Assembly: GCA_905221605.1 (NCBI GenBank)
Contig: CAJNDS010000913.1
Location: forward strand, 580,836 to 640,835
Reading direction: 5' to 3'
Length of the DNA: 60,000 bases
Source: Symbiodinium natans
Lineage: Eukaryota > Sar > Dinophyceae > Suessiales > Symbiodiniaceae
This document shows, one piece after another, positions 1-10,158 of this stretch (position 1 is its first letter; each line of letters starts with the position of its first letter). The position numbers and the translations under genes were made by a program. Under the pieces are notes generated by a model. It saw only the letters and a list, made by a program, of their open reading frames with translations. It was not told where the DNA came from and did no database searches.

Positions 1-135
1 GAGACCACAGGCCCCGAAGCGCGTGACACCCACCCGGCTCCAATTGGCCCCAATTGCGCTTATGATGGAAGACCATGGAAGACCACAGGCCCTGAAGCGC
101 GTGACACACCCAATTGGCCCCAATTTGGCCCCAAT
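1..135 (-). repeat. 77-bp minisatellite, inverted copy at the left edge
   Basis: This is about 1.7 units of the same minisatellite that fills 1295-2845, but in the opposite orientation: the plus strand here reads the complement of its core words (GACACCCACCCGGC, CCAATTGGCCCCAATTG). The reverse transcriptase remnant at 114-1141 is therefore flanked by inverted copies of one repeat. The array probably continues beyond the window start. Confidence 0.8.
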
Positions 136-1141
136 TGTGCTCACTTTGGAGACGGGCGGTTGTTATCCTGTTGCCAAAGAAAGTCAATGAAACACGTCCC
201 ACAGGATTAAGCTCGGTGCTGTGGCGTATCGGCGCCCGGTGCGTCGCTTGCAAGCTTAGACAATGGAGCGAACTCTGGTTGGACCATTGCACGTTGGGAT
301 CTGCGGCTGGACGAGCCGTCACAGACGCCCACTGCAGGGTGCACATGGCTTGGAATGATGGATGCCGCGCTTTCATACGACAAGACCTCACTGCCTTTTT
401 CGATTCCCTAAGTGTGCCAGCAGTGGTCACGGTCCTGAATCGGCTGGGGGCACCCCCAGCTTTAAAAACACTGCTGACATTCTTCTATCATGATGCTCGA
501 CGCATTTTCCGGGTAGGCGGTGTTTGGGACACCGGGTGGTTTGAGCCCACCCGGGGTCTGCTGCAAGGCTGCCCATCAAGGTGGTGGCGCTGGCTGTGGG
601 TTGCATTTGGTCTCGCTTTTGTCAGGTTCCAGGAGCTCAGAATCTGATTTATGTTGACGACAGAATGATTTGGCTGGATCATTTAATGCCCGACCCAGTG
701 GCTGCGGTTTCTCTGGCGCTTCATAAAAGCGACATATATGATGCTGCGTTTAATTTACCTGCAAGCCCAGCAAATGTGGAGTAGCTGCTGCCCTCGATGA
801 CCATTCGTTGGATGTAATGGCTGAAAGGCATGGATACAAACGCACAAGCCATCTTGATATTCTTGGTGTTCGATTGGACCTGCAAGTGCAAAATGCTTCC
901 CCGCTGAAACTTCATCTTCGAGTACTGGTGTTGCGATTGCACTATCTTAAAGTCCTTGGCCCGAATGCCGCACAAGAAGCTGGTTATTCACAGCTTAGTC
1001 TTCTCGGCTGTTCTTTGGGCGGCAGGAGTTGCTGAGCCATGCAGCCGGGAAATCAGGAAGATCCAAAAAGCCACCCGGGCCGTCTACAAACAGCACTGCA
1101 CGGACGAAACTCCTGCGATTCTCTCTATGGCTGGGATCTGA
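114..1141 (+). pseudogene. decayed non-LTR retrotransposon reverse transcriptase
   Basis: Conceptual translation in shifting frames shows the order of motifs of a non-LTR (LINE-type) reverse transcriptase, which primes cDNA synthesis at a nicked target. About 114-580 carries an LLPKK...RPTGLSSVLWR segment, motif A (QDLTAFFDSL, around 378-411) and motif B (GLLQGCPS, around 549-580). A frameshift near 580 moves the frame, which then carries motif C (IYVDDR, around 647-664). A further frame (808-1035) has the ILGVRLD segment and a last one (956-1141) the thumb-like VLWAAGVAEPCSREIRKIQKATRAVYK-type end. Motifs B and C are closer than usual, so sequence is also missing between them. No endonuclease domain is visible. 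The RT assignment is firm; the clade is not resolved. It cannot make a functional enzyme as read. Confidence 0.85.
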
Positions 1142-1294
1142 TTTGCGGTGGGCGCGGGGCTTGGCCAAGAACCCATGTCTTGTAGCAGGAGGCTAGGGGA
1201 AGCCTGCAAGTACCCGACGCCTCCCATCTCGAGTGCGTGTGGCAAGGGGCTAAGCCGAAAACCCCATGTTTTCTAGTGGAGGCTAGGGGAGCTT
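1142..1294. other. junction between RT remnant and minisatellite
   Basis: Contains two imperfect copies of a ~35 bp segment (ending GGAGGCTAGGGGA, near 1185 and 1282). No gene is seen. It may be the 3' tail of the reverse transcriptase element. Confidence 0.4.
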
Positions 1295-2845
1295 CTCCCA
1301 TGGTCTCCGATCATGTGCGCAATCGTAGCCAATTGGAGCCGGGTGGGTGTCACGCCTTCGGGGCCTGTGGTCTCCCATGGTCTCCGATCATAAGCGCAAT
1401 TGGCGCCAATTGGGGCGGGTGGGTGTCACGCGCTTCGGAGCCTGTGGTCTCCCATACTCTCCGATCATGAGCGCAATTGGGGCCATTCCATGGTCTCCGA
1501 TCATGAACGCAATTGCGGCCAATTGGCGGGCGGGTGTCACGCGTTTCGGGCCTGCGGTCTCCCATTGTCTCCGATCATAAGCACAATTGGGGCAAATTGG
1601 GGCCGGGTGGGTGTCACGCGTTTGGGGGTTTGTGGTCTCCCATGGTCTCCGATCATGAGCACAATTGGGGCCAATTGGGGCAGGGTGGGTGTCACGTGCT
1701 CGGGCCTGGGGTCTCCCGTGGTCATGAGCAGAATTGGGGGGGCCGGGTGGGTGTCACGCGCTTCGGGCCTGCAGTCTCCCATGGTCTCCGATCATGAGCA
1801 CAATTGGGGCAAATTGGGGCTGGGTGGGTGTCACGCACTTCGGGGCCGGTCTCCGATCATGAGCACAATTGGGGCCAATTGGGGCAGGGTGGGTGTCACG
1901 TGCTCGGGCCTGGGGTCTCCCGTGTTCTCCGATCATGAGCAGAATTGGGGCCAACTGGGGTCGGGTGGGTGTCACGCGCTTCGGGGCTTGTGGTCTCCGA
2001 TCATGAGCACGATTGGGGCCATTGGGGCCGGGTGGGTGTCACTCTTGCATGGTCTCCGATCATGAGCGCAATTGATGTCACGCGCTTCGGGCCTGTGGTC
2101 TCCCATGAGCACAATTGGGGCCAATTGGGCCCGGTGGGTGTCACGCGCTTCGGGCCTGTGGTCTCCCATGGCCTTGTGGGTGTCACGCGCTTCGGGCCTG
2201 TGGTTTTTCACCAAAAGGGAACCGTTTGGGGTGCCCTCCTCAGACAAAAGTGTCAAGCGATTGGCGACGGGTGGCACGCGCTTGGGTCCGTGGTCTCCCA
2301 TGGCAGGTGTCACGCGGTCCATGGTTTCCATAGTCTCCGAAGCGACAGTTGGGAGGGTGTCACGCACTTGGGTCCGTGGTTCCCATGGTCTCCACTCATG
2401 AGCACAATGGTCCGGGTCCGTGATCCCCACGGTCTCCGATCACGAGCGACAGGGGTTGGGAGGGTGTCACGCGGGTCTGGTCTCCGTTCACATGCTGGGT
2501 GGGTGTCGCGGTTCGGGTCCGCGGTCTCGCATGGTCTCCGATCATAAGCGACGGGGGTTGGCGAAGGGGTTGGTCTCCCATGGTCTCCCGATCATGAGCG
2601 CACTGGCGCGTTCCCCCACGGTCTCCGATCATGAGCGACAAGGGTTGGGAGGGTGTCACGGTTGGGTCCGTGGTCTTCCATGGTCTCCGGTCATGAGCAC
2701 AGTGGGGCTGGGCAGGTGTCGCGCGATTCGGGTCCGTGGTCTCCCATGCTCTCCAGTACAAACTTGACGGTCTGGCGCGGTTGGGTCCGTGGTCTCCCAT
2801 AATCTCCGGTCATGACCGCAATGATACTGGGCGGGTGTCACAAGT
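1295..2845 (+). repeat. minisatellite array, ~77 bp unit with variants
   Basis: The word TCTCCGATCA recurs about every 77 bp (for example near 1304, 1381, 1458, 1569, 1646), with shortened and lengthened units later (37, 54, 63, 141 bp spacing). Each unit combines GGTCTCCCATGG, TCTCCGATCATGAGC, one or two CAATTGGGGC words and GGTGGGTGTCACGCGCTTCG. Units decay after about 2200, where GACGGGGGTTGG variants replace the CAATTGG words. Long frames on both strands across it are periodicity artefacts. Confidence 0.95.
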
Positions 2846-2847
2846 TT

Positions 2848-3060
2848 AAAAGCTGATCTTTTGTCTTAAAGACAGAGGCTGCGTACAGAAGAAGCCTCTG
2901 TCCAAATGCATTTCTCGCCCGTGCTTTAATGCATTCAGCTGTTTTCGCTTTGAAAAAGTGCAGAAAGAACACGCGGCGGCGTTGCACATGTGGAAAGCAA
3001 GACCAAATGCGTTTTTCAGGCCTGGCAAAATGCGTTCGGCAGCGTCTGGTCATCCATGCC
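2848..3060. repeat. dispersed ~210-bp repeat, copy 1
   Basis: Matches 3455-3668 over its whole length with substitutions and small indels. Shared words include AGCTGATC, GCTGCGTACAGAAGA, TGCATTCAGCTGTTTTCGC (with one change) and TTTTTCAGGCCTGGCAAAATGC. A shorter third piece of the AAATGCATTTTTCA...GGCAAAATGCATTCG core lies near 3385-3425. No coding content is recognised. Confidence 0.8.
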
Positions 3061-3454
3061 TATTGGGTTATCTTTGCTCCATTACAGCATGAAAAACAAA
3101 CGAAATCAAAACAAACAAGTAGATTGGTGTTTTACGACCAACATCTACCCGACATGCATTTGAGGGCATTCCACATGCAGTTGTGTCGCCCGAAGAATGC
3201 ATTTGGCACTGGTTTCCTGTCATGTTTAGTCTTGCATTCTGCTGGCTCATGACGTATTCGATTCTTCTGATGTGTTTTCTGTGCATAAAAGTAGCTCTAG
3301 GAATTGAAAAACGCGTTTAGAACAATGTTCGACATTTTGCAGGAGTACCGAAACAGACCCAGAATCAGGAAGAACATGCTCAGGTGCATTTTTCAAAGTG
3401 GGCAAAATGCATTCGCGCAGCTTGCTCCTTCCACAACCACAATAGAATTGAGTT
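3061..3454. other. spacer between the two repeat copies
   Basis: No gene is recognised. Near 3195-3225 and 3385-3425 there are short matches to the GCATTTTTCA/GGCAAAATGCATT core of the flanking repeat, so the spacer is probably older decayed copies. Confidence 0.4.
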
Positions 3455-3668
3455 AAGAGCTGATCCTTCGTCGTAAAGACAAGCTGCGTACAGAAGAGGC
3501 GAATGCGCAGCTGCGTTTTTCGCACGTGCCTAAATGCACTCAGCTGTTTTCGCCTGTGAAAAAGTACAGAAGAGAGAGCATGGCATTGCAAATGTAGAAA
3601 GCAAGACCAAATGCATTTTTCAGGCCTGGCAAAATGCATGTGGGCAGCGCTTGGACATCCATGTCAAT
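3455..3668. repeat. dispersed ~210-bp repeat, copy 2
   Basis: Second copy of 2848-3060 in the same orientation. The strongest stretch is around 3597-3645 (GAAAGCAAGACCAAATGC and TTTTTCAGGCCTGGCAAAATGC). Confidence 0.8.
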
Positions 3669-4135
3669 CCCTCGTTTGGATTGGGAAAGGGTTGTTCCGA
3701 CCCCTGGCAGCTCCAAAGAGAAGCCTGAAACCCACGCCTCCATACTGAGCCCAATTTTTCTGATTGTAAACTCGGCCTGCCGAGTTCTACGCGTCGCGTT
3801 ATTGTTTCATGCCGCTTTCCCTTGATCTACAATCTTACTGTTTGGGGTCTTCGCCGGCACATGGCAGTCTGCTCCACTGTCTAGCACAACTTTGATCAGG
3901 TTTTCTTATTTGGAGAACCAAGGAAGAAGACCCCAAAGGCAGCAAAAGAGAGCTTGAAGGAGCAACCGCGGAAGAACCTGAAGCAACAAGGCCAAGAGTT
4001 GACAAAGGAAGCGGACAAGTTGAAGAACGACCTAAGAAGATCCAAAAGGAGAACTCTTAGGAACGGTGAGAAGGATAATGGCCACAAGAAGTGTGCAAGA
4101 AGTTGCGTCATTCCTCAGAAAGAATTTGCCAAAGT
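3669..4135. other. no gene recognised; possible decayed upstream pol
   Basis: Purine-rich from about 3900, with Lys/Glu-rich conceptual peptides in several frames leading into the copia remnant. No protease or integrase motif could be made out, so this is at most eroded linker sequence. Confidence 0.3.
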
Positions 4136-5526
4136 ACCACAATGACGAAGAGGTGGAGTTGGAGAAGTTTGAAGGCGAAGTTGGACGAAGATGAGCTGAC
4201 GAAGGTCGACGTTGTGTCAAGAGAGCACAAGATAAGCCGACTCACAGAGATGAAAGTCTTGAAAGAGCGCCTGAAGGCACGAGTGTGAGCAACTACAAGT
4301 GCCTCTCAACCAAAGTTGTCTACGATTGGAGGCACCGAGACAATGAATGGCAACGGCGTGGCCGGTTAGTTGCCCGCGAGTTTAAATGGTTGGAGTCAAC
4401 GGACATCGCAACGCTATTTTCTCCAACGGGAGTTGCGAGTACAGTGAAGTTGCTCTCAGCAATGTTTGTGTCGTCGAGCGACCACATCCTCGGAAGCATA
4501 GATGTTGGAGATGCTTACGGATACCTCGAAGAGTATGGACTCAAATCCGACGAAGGACTACCAGCTTTGTTTTACAGGAGACAAGAAAAGGGAAAGGCTG
4601 GAAGTGTTGTCACACGTTGACGACATGGAACTGTACGCGACGGAGAAAGAGTTTCAAGGATTGATCGAGTTTCTGAGAAAGAAGAAGTTGAAGATCAAGG
4701 TCGAAGGACCGCTGCGAGAGCAAGAAGGTTCAATGAGTTTTCTGAAGAGAGGATTCAGCGCAGTGAACGATGGAGATGTTGAGATCACGATGAATTCCAA
4801 GTACATCGTGTTGGAGTTGGAAAATTCGTATCCAAAGAAACTGCCATGCCCAGCGGACAATGGAAGGGCAATGCAAGCGAAGAAAGGAGGAATGGACCCG
4901 CTATCGGAAGCGGATCACCACACGTACAGGAAAGGTGTAGGTATACTGTTGTACTTAGCACCGGAACGGCCCGATCTGATGTATGTGCTGAAGAAACTTT
5001 CAACGAAGCTAGCAGCGCCTGTGGAAGCAGACATGGAACTGCTAAGGCATGCTGCGAAGTATCTGAAAGGTACACCCGACGTGTCGCTGATACACAAGAA
5101 GAGTTACCCAGGAAGAAGTTTCATCGAAGAGCGAAATGAGGGAAAAGGTGAAGAAGTCGAGAGAAATGTCTATGAACAAGAGTCACTGTTGGAGATAGTG
5201 ACGGATTCCGATTGGGCAGCCGACAGAGAGTCGAGGCAAAGTGTGTCGTGTGGAGCAATCATGCTGAATGGAAATCTGATTCATTTTCAGAGCAAGCGGC
5301 AGAAAAGCATAGCTCTAAGCTCATGCGAAGCGCAGACTATCGCCGCAACGTCAATACTTTCTGAAGGAGTGCTTCTGAAGGCACTGTTGACGAGAATCCT
5401 AGGAAAAGAACCAAAGATGGTGATGTATTCAGATTCGAGCAGTTCAAGACAACTGATTGCTCGGAAAGGACTGGGGAAGGCAGTCATCTCGACGTTGATC
5501 TGTTATGGATCCAGAGTATCCCGAGG
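4136..5526 (+). pseudogene. Ty1/copia retrotransposon pol remnant (RT and RNase H)
   Basis: The order is that of copia pol. A short pre-RT segment (DELTKVDVVSREHKISRL, about 4190-4245) shifts frame into the RT start (VVYDWRHRD...RRGRLVAREF, about 4310-4385) and IDVGDAY (about 4498-4520). The frame then shifts again. The RT palm middle appears deleted, because the sequence jumps almost directly to the catalytic HVDDMELY motif (4613-4636). It continues through the PLSEADHHTYRKGVGILLYL segment to the Ty1/copia RNase H, with TDSDWAADRESRQS (about 5201-5245) and ALSSCEAQT (about 5312-5338). A one-base shift near 5481-5485 links to the RNase H end (HLDVDLLWIQ then NPADLGTK) at 5485 onward. At least three frame breaks and the palm deletion make this inactive. 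The integrase and protease are missing. Confidence 0.9.
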
Positions 5527-7365
5527 TTGATCATCAAAGCGATCAAAGGAAAGGACAACCCAGCTGATCTGGGAACAAAGAGTTTAAGCAAAGACAAGAT
5601 CCGAAAGTACATGACAAGCCTCGGATATGTAGGAGAGTTTGTGGACCAAGAAGAAGTTGAAAGAAATGTACAAGTGCGAAGAACGAACGGCAATGGCCGA
5701 AGCGGCAATGGCCGGCAAATGAACGATGAGCGATTGGCGAAGATCATACAAGCTGTAACGATGGCTGTTTTGATAGGAATGGGAGAAGCCAAGAAAGCCA
5801 AGAAAGAAGATCAAGGACCGGGAATAGTCATGTGTATCATGATCGGTTGTGTGACATGCATGGTTTGTTGCACAGTTTATCCCGCAGCCGTTTTCTTGCT
5901 CAAGCGGGTAGGAAGAAGAGAAAAGAAGAAAGAAAAGAGAATGATGGAAGAAGAGAAGACCCACGAACAAATGATGGAAGAGAAGGTGGAAGAGCTAAGG
6001 GAAATGAGAATTGGAGCTGAGGAGAACAGAAAGAAGTTACTGGAGAATGCTCCAAAAGAAGAAGAACAGGCTGAAGAGCCAAAGGAGGAGAAGAAAGAGA
6101 AGAAAGAAAAGAAGAAGGAGAAGGATTCGTCGTGCAGTGATTCTGCAAGCGAGTCATCCTCAAGCGACTCAAGTTCGAGCGAAGAGAAAAAGGAGAAGAA
6201 AGAGGACAAGGACCAAAAGGAAGACAAGGACCAAGAGGAAGACAAGGACCAAAAGGAAGACAAGGACCAGAAAGAAGACAAGGACCAGAAAGAAGACAAG
6301 GACCAGAAAGAAAACAAGGACCAGGAAGAAGACAAGGACCAGGAAGAAGTTAAGGACCAGGAAGAAGCGCCTGAGAAGATGGACCAAGGAGAAAAGGAAG
6401 AGGAAGAGAAAAAGGAGGAAGAGGCCGAGAAGACCGAAGACGATGAGAGATACGTCCTCCTGGCAAAGGAAGGCCTATGGCCAACGATTTTAAGCTCAAT
6501 GCAGATGGACGAAAAGGGAGCAAAGATGCTCGAAGAGACAGGGATCGATTGCGACGCCCTAAGGTCCGAAGCAACGCAGAGAATGTTCCAAGAGTTCAAG
6601 GAGACAATGGAGAGTCCAGTCGTGAAGATCCCAACGGGGTACGGAACAAAGGTGCAACAATGGTTGGCAGCCTTGAAGGAGCAAGAACAAGATGAGAAGG
6701 ACTCTGGCGAGTTGATGTACGAAGATGTCGCCAACGCAGAAAAGGAAGCGGAAGATGCCGAACGGGCATATGGCGAAAAGTACCGCGAAATCGAGAAGAT
6801 GATGGAAGAGTGCAAAAGCCTTAAGTCCAAGATGCAGGAGAAGAAGAAGGAAGCCGAAGGACATTTGGCTGAGTACAACGAGTTCAAGCACTCATGGAGA
6901 ATGCTGAGTGTGGTAAGGATGCTTGTAGAGACAAGTGAAGAAGTGATGAAGTGTTTGGTGGAAGCATCGCCAGACTACGGTCGACTTTTCGAAGAAAGAC
7001 CGAGAGTGTCCTTACTCGAGCGAATGCGAAAAAGGAAAATGGCTGAAGGAGCCAGCGAGGCAGAGTCAATGGCCGCAGGCTCAGAACGACATGTGAAGAC
7101 GAAGGCAATGCCAAAGCCGTTGAAGCTACGCAAGGAAATGGCAGAAGTCGTGCAAGTTGATGATGCCATCGAAGAGAAGAAGAATGAAGGTGAAGGAAAG
7201 AAGAAAAAGGAAGAAGAGCCAGACCTGAGCAGAGTCAACCCAAGATGGCTTTTGAAGTCAGGGGAAAAGAGTACCCGAGACGAGAAGGAGACCGGAAAGC
7301 GCCCGGCAGGACGTTTTTTTCTGCAAAGGACCGCACCGTGCGGTGGACTGCCAAGCAATGTTTGA
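5485..7365 (+). CDS. copia RNase H end fused to membrane-segment/coiled-coil tail
   Basis: From about 5485 this frame reads the last RNase H segment (HLDVDLLWIQ...NPADLGTKSL) and then stays open for about 600 codons. Numbered from the ATG at 5527, the tail has a basic linker, a probable membrane helix at about residues 99-126 (GIVMCIMIGCVTCMVCCTVY) followed by Arg/Lys, then a long Lys/Glu-rich region. That region holds a Ser-rich patch (about 201-218), nine EDKDQK-type hexapeptides (6202-6366) and predicted coiled coil to about residue 480. Nothing downstream of copia RNase H is needed for standard transposition. Plant Sirevirus copia elements are known to carry an env-like frame with membrane and coiled-coil segments there, and this layout is similar by analogy only. 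Purine-rich codons resist stops, so openness alone does not prove selection. The frame ends just after a T7 run (7314-7320), where removing one T would join it to the next entry. Confidence 0.6.
   Translation, partial: HLDVDLLWIQSIPRLIIKAIKGKDNPADLGTKSLSKDKIRKYMTSLGYVGEFVDQEEVERNVQVRRTNGNGRSGNGRQMNDERLAKIIQAVTMAVLIGMGEAKKAKKEDQGPGIVMCIMIGCVTCMVCCTVYPAAVFLLKRVGRREKKKEKRMMEEEKTHEQMMEEKVEELREMRIGAEENRKKLLENAPKEEEQAEEPKEEKKEKKEKKKEKDSSCSDSASESSSSDSSSSEEKKEKKEDKDQKEDKDQEEDKDQKEDKDQKEDKDQKEDKDQKENKDQEEDKDQEEVKDQEEAPEKMDQGEKEEEEKKEEEAEKTEDDERYVLLAKEGLWPTILSSMQMDEKGAKMLEETGIDCDALRSEATQRMFQEFKETMESPVVKIPTGYGTKVQQWLAALKEQEQDEKDSGELMYEDVANAEKEAEDAERAYGEKYREIEKMMEECKSLKSKMQEKKKEAEGHLAEYNEFKHSWRMLSVVRMLVETSEEVMKCLVEASPDYGRLFEERPRVSLLERMRKRKMAEGASEAESMAAGSERHVKTKAMPKPLKLRKEMAEVVQVDDAIEEKKNEGEGKKKKEEEPDLSRVNPRWLLKSGEKSTRDEKETGKRPAGRFFLQRTAPCGGLPSNV
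6202..6366 (+). repeat. 18-bp coding minisatellite (EDKDQK hexapeptides)
   Basis: About nine tandem copies of an 18 bp unit (GAAGACAAGGACCAGAAA with variants) lie in frame inside the Lys/Glu-rich tail. Because the unit is a multiple of three, gain or loss of copies keeps the frame. Confidence 0.9.
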
Positions 7366-7927
7366 GCTGGCAAGAGAGACAGCGGGAAAAGTTCCAAGCG
7401 CTGAGTGGCGAAAGAAGGAGAACCGTGGCCTATGGTGCAAGTGGTGCTGGTACACAAGCAAGAACCCGACAGAGTACACGGGGTGGGGAAGCCATACCCA
7501 CCAAAGGTGCTGGTACCAAAAGCAAGGCCAAGCAAACGAAGACAAAGCCAAGGCAGAAAAGGAAAAGGCAGGAGCACTGGAAGTTAGTGAAGAACTCCAG
7601 AAGATGATAGACACAAGCGAAAGGCCTGCTGAGCCAAAAGGAATGCCACCGAATCCCCAATGGGGGATGGAGATGCTCAAGAAGCGAAAGGAGCCGGAAA
7701 CGCCAGGACCAAGTGTCGAAGAAGTCCAAACAAGCGATGAAGAAGCGAAGAAGAAGCAGGCGAAGGAGAACATCAAGAAGATCAAAAGAGAAGAAAGGAG
7801 AAAGGAGCGCGAAGAGAGGAAGAAGGCAAAGAAAGAAGAGAAGAAGGCAAGGAAGGAAGAGAAGAAAAAGGCCAAGAGAAGCGAGGCCAAGAAGCCGACA
7901 GCCGAGATCGATAAAGAGGATCTGTAA
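7322..7927 (+). CDS. zinc-finger and Lys-rich C-terminal part of the copia tail
   Basis: This frame has no stop from 7322 to the TAA at 7925-7927 and probably continues the preceding entry after a one-base slip in a T7 run. It opens with CKGPHRAVDC, which resembles the second half of a C-x2-C-x3-H-x4-C knuckle. About 40 residues later comes WCKWCW...SHTHQRCW, spaced C-x2-C-x15-H-x-H-x2-C, which looks like a metal-binding nucleic-acid-binding module. The rest is a Pro-containing linker (PPNPQWGMEMLKKRKEPE) and a Lys/Glu/Arg-rich helix running to the end. An internal ATG exists at 7343. Function is not known; a nucleocapsid-like role is only an inference from the Cys/His pattern. Confidence 0.5.
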   Translation, partial: CKGPHRAVDCQAMFELARETAGKVPSAEWRKKENRGLWCKWCWYTSKNPTEYTGWGSHTHQRCWYQKQGQANEDKAKAEKEKAGALEVSEELQKMIDTSERPAEPKGMPPNPQWGMEMLKKRKEPETPGPSVEEVQTSDEEAKKKQAKENIKKIKREERRKEREERKKAKKEEKKARKEEKKKAKRSEAKKPTAEIDKEDL

Positions 7928-9320
7928 GCGCTGAAGATCTGAAAAGAATGAGGGCGAAAGCCCAAGATCCTGAGGGCAATGGCCCAAATACCGCATTTTG
8001 CGAAGACCGAAAGGTAGAATCCAGTTTCACAAACGAATTGTTTCACCAAGCCAATGGCTAAAATGGAAGGTGCTTTGGAAAGCAAAGAGACAATGCAGAA
8101 GCCGCTTGAGAGAAAGGCGTGCAGTGGTCTCGTGTTTCAAAGAAGCTACGAAGCAATGGTATGATGGTTTTGTTGCAAGCCCACGGAGCACCGCGAATGA
8201 AAGCACAAGTTTCGAAGAAACGAAATGCTGAGTGACTGATGGACTACGACGAGCTCGAAACTGGCGAGAAAAAGTGAGTGCAAGCAGTAGAAGCGATTTA
8301 GTGCATGAGGTAGAGTTACAATTGCACAGAAGTGTTTCAATTTGCTCAAGGAGCCAAAGAAGAAAGAAGAAGATGAACCCGAAGGGGTATGAGAAAAGGG
8401 AAAGATGAGCTCAACGGAGCATGAGAGAAAAGTGAGAAGGTGTTTGAAAATCGTTTCACCCAACGAGTTTCAAAGAGGGCGTAACAAACATTTCACTTTT
8501 CATGCCCGACTGTATATAGGCTCAAGCGCCGCCCCTCGTGGAACGCCGCGAGTGAAGGAAAAAGTGCGCCGAGAACTTGTGTTCTAGAAAGGTTAAGATT
8601 AGCCTTTAAACTTTTAAGGATGCAAGGTGAATTCATTTGTCACGAGTTTGGACAACGAACTCTTGGGTGCCAAGCCAATACAGGACCCAGGACAACCTGC
8701 CCTATGGTGGGATCTTGCGTGAGTTTGTTTTTATGTCAGAGATCGGCTGGTGTGTCGTTTGTTTCGCTTTGGTGGCGAGTACGCACCAAGGGAATGTGGC
8801 CAGGGCATCCCCTTAGTGTTGAAGTGCCGAGCTGTGCTTGGACTTTGGATCTTTGGCATGAACCCTCAGCAAAATGCGGGGGTGGAAGATCGTGGCTGAT
8901 CATTGATGGTTTTGTCATGTTTTTGATCAGCTTGTATAGTTTTGTTTTGCTTCGGAGTGATTGGGAATCGTTGTGATCCCATCCTCGATGTTTTTGCCTC
9001 GATGATTTCCCTAGGAAATCATACGAGTATGTTTTTGCCCAATACGCTACTTTGAGTGAGTGTGCAGTGTGTAGGAACTTTGTTCTGAAGCTGAGTTTAA
9101 GCTCACATGTGAATTCGTTTAGTTTGCGCACTTCGTGACTTTTGGCTCAAGGCCTGCGAGTGAAAAAGAGCGTGTCCGCACTTGGTTGAGATAGGTTTGG
9201 GTTCGTACTTTCAAGGGAAAAGGTACCAGAGGGACCTTCTTCGGTTTTTCACGGTAAGAGTGGTCCGACACTTCCTTGGAGGGGCAGAAGGTGAGGGTCG
9301 GACATGATGCCATGGTACGC
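7928..9320. other. no gene; candidate 3' region or LTR of the copia element
   Basis: No convincing reading frame. There is a TATA-like word (TGTATATAGG, about 8511-8520). From about 8600 there is a sequence of mixed composition that could be part of an LTR, but no second matching copy exists in the window, so this cannot be confirmed. Confidence 0.3.
9140..9151 (+). other. 12-base match to the 3' end of the dinoflagellate spliced leader
   Basis: TTTTGGCTCAAG equals the last 12 bases of the known dinoflagellate spliced leader. The upstream ten bases do not match. It could be a truncated relic from a reintegrated trans-spliced cDNA, or chance. Confidence 0.25.
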
Positions 9321-9523
9321 TGCTAGTGTCCACTTTCCCCGCACCCCGTAGCTGGTTGAGCTTCCACTGCGTTCTTATTCAGGCAGGCGAAGGCACTGTC
9401 GCTTCTTTTAGCTTCGCGAGACATAGCCGGTCGGCAAGACCCACGTGCTTTAGACTGGGGAAGGGTTTTCACTTTTTTTGCCTTTTGTGTGCGCTTCTTC
9501 CATCATTGGCTATGTGTTGCCTG

Positions 9524-9917
9524 TTAACTGTAACGCGGACTACTGTTTGGCTGGATTGCTTTTGGGCTATCATGCCCATAGAATTCGCCTCCAAGTAGAG
9601 CGGCTGCCAACCTGTGGTGGTGGGATCGGCGGGTATGACAAACAGGAATGCCTTTCTTTCCGCACTTGCGACAAACGTCCTGGCTCTTGTGTGGCTGGTC
9701 TAGCTCTCCGCCCTTTTTGCTCACTGCCCTTGCCCTTGCCTCCTTTTGGTGTTTTTGCACGTTGCCTCGCTTCTTTGTCGCCCTTCTCGCCCTTCTTGCC
9801 TCCTTTGTCTTCTTTGCCCTTCCCGCCTTTGTCTCCCTTATCTCCTTTGTCGCCTTTGTCGCCCTTCCCGGGGCCGAAAGTGTTGATGAGGTAACGTTCT
9901 TCTTTGAAGAAGTTCAA
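9524..9917 (-). pseudogene. gag-like fragment, Lys/Gly-rich with Cys motif
   Basis: Read on the minus strand, one frame gives repeated KGDKGDKGG-type residues (about 9780-9880), and a shifted frame gives a VCRKCGKKG segment near 9650-9675. The latter resembles the start of a retroviral-type CCHC knuckle, but the expected His and last Cys are not properly spaced. The combination of a basic low-complexity stretch followed by a knuckle is as seen in the clearer gag remnant at 10159-11086. It is fragmentary and needs at least one frame shift. The K/G-rich part could equally be an unrelated low-complexity protein. Confidence 0.4.
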
Positions 9918-10158
9918 GACACGGAGCCAGACCTATTCTACCAGCTGTCTACACTTGCCTACACTTGCCTACAGGCAGGCACTTCACCTCAAAGAGAAAA
10001 CGGTTGTCTTGACCTGAATTTGTTCTCAGAGTCTTTTCAAAGAAATTACATTTTCAGAAAAATGATTTTTGGTTCTCTAAAACACTATAACATGTTTTCC
10101 TCTTGTTCGAAAAATATGGTTTGTACTTTTTTCTGTTTTGGTGATGTTTCCCATGTTT

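Noticed and set aside
1295-2845. Frames of up to 221 codons on both strands
   Set aside because: They follow the ~77 bp periodicity and change frame with unit-length variants; no protein family is suggested.
5877-6887. 336-codon Ser/Phe-rich minus-strand frame
   Set aside because: It is the complement of the Lys/Glu-rich copia tail, whose purine-rich codons leave the other strand free of stops.
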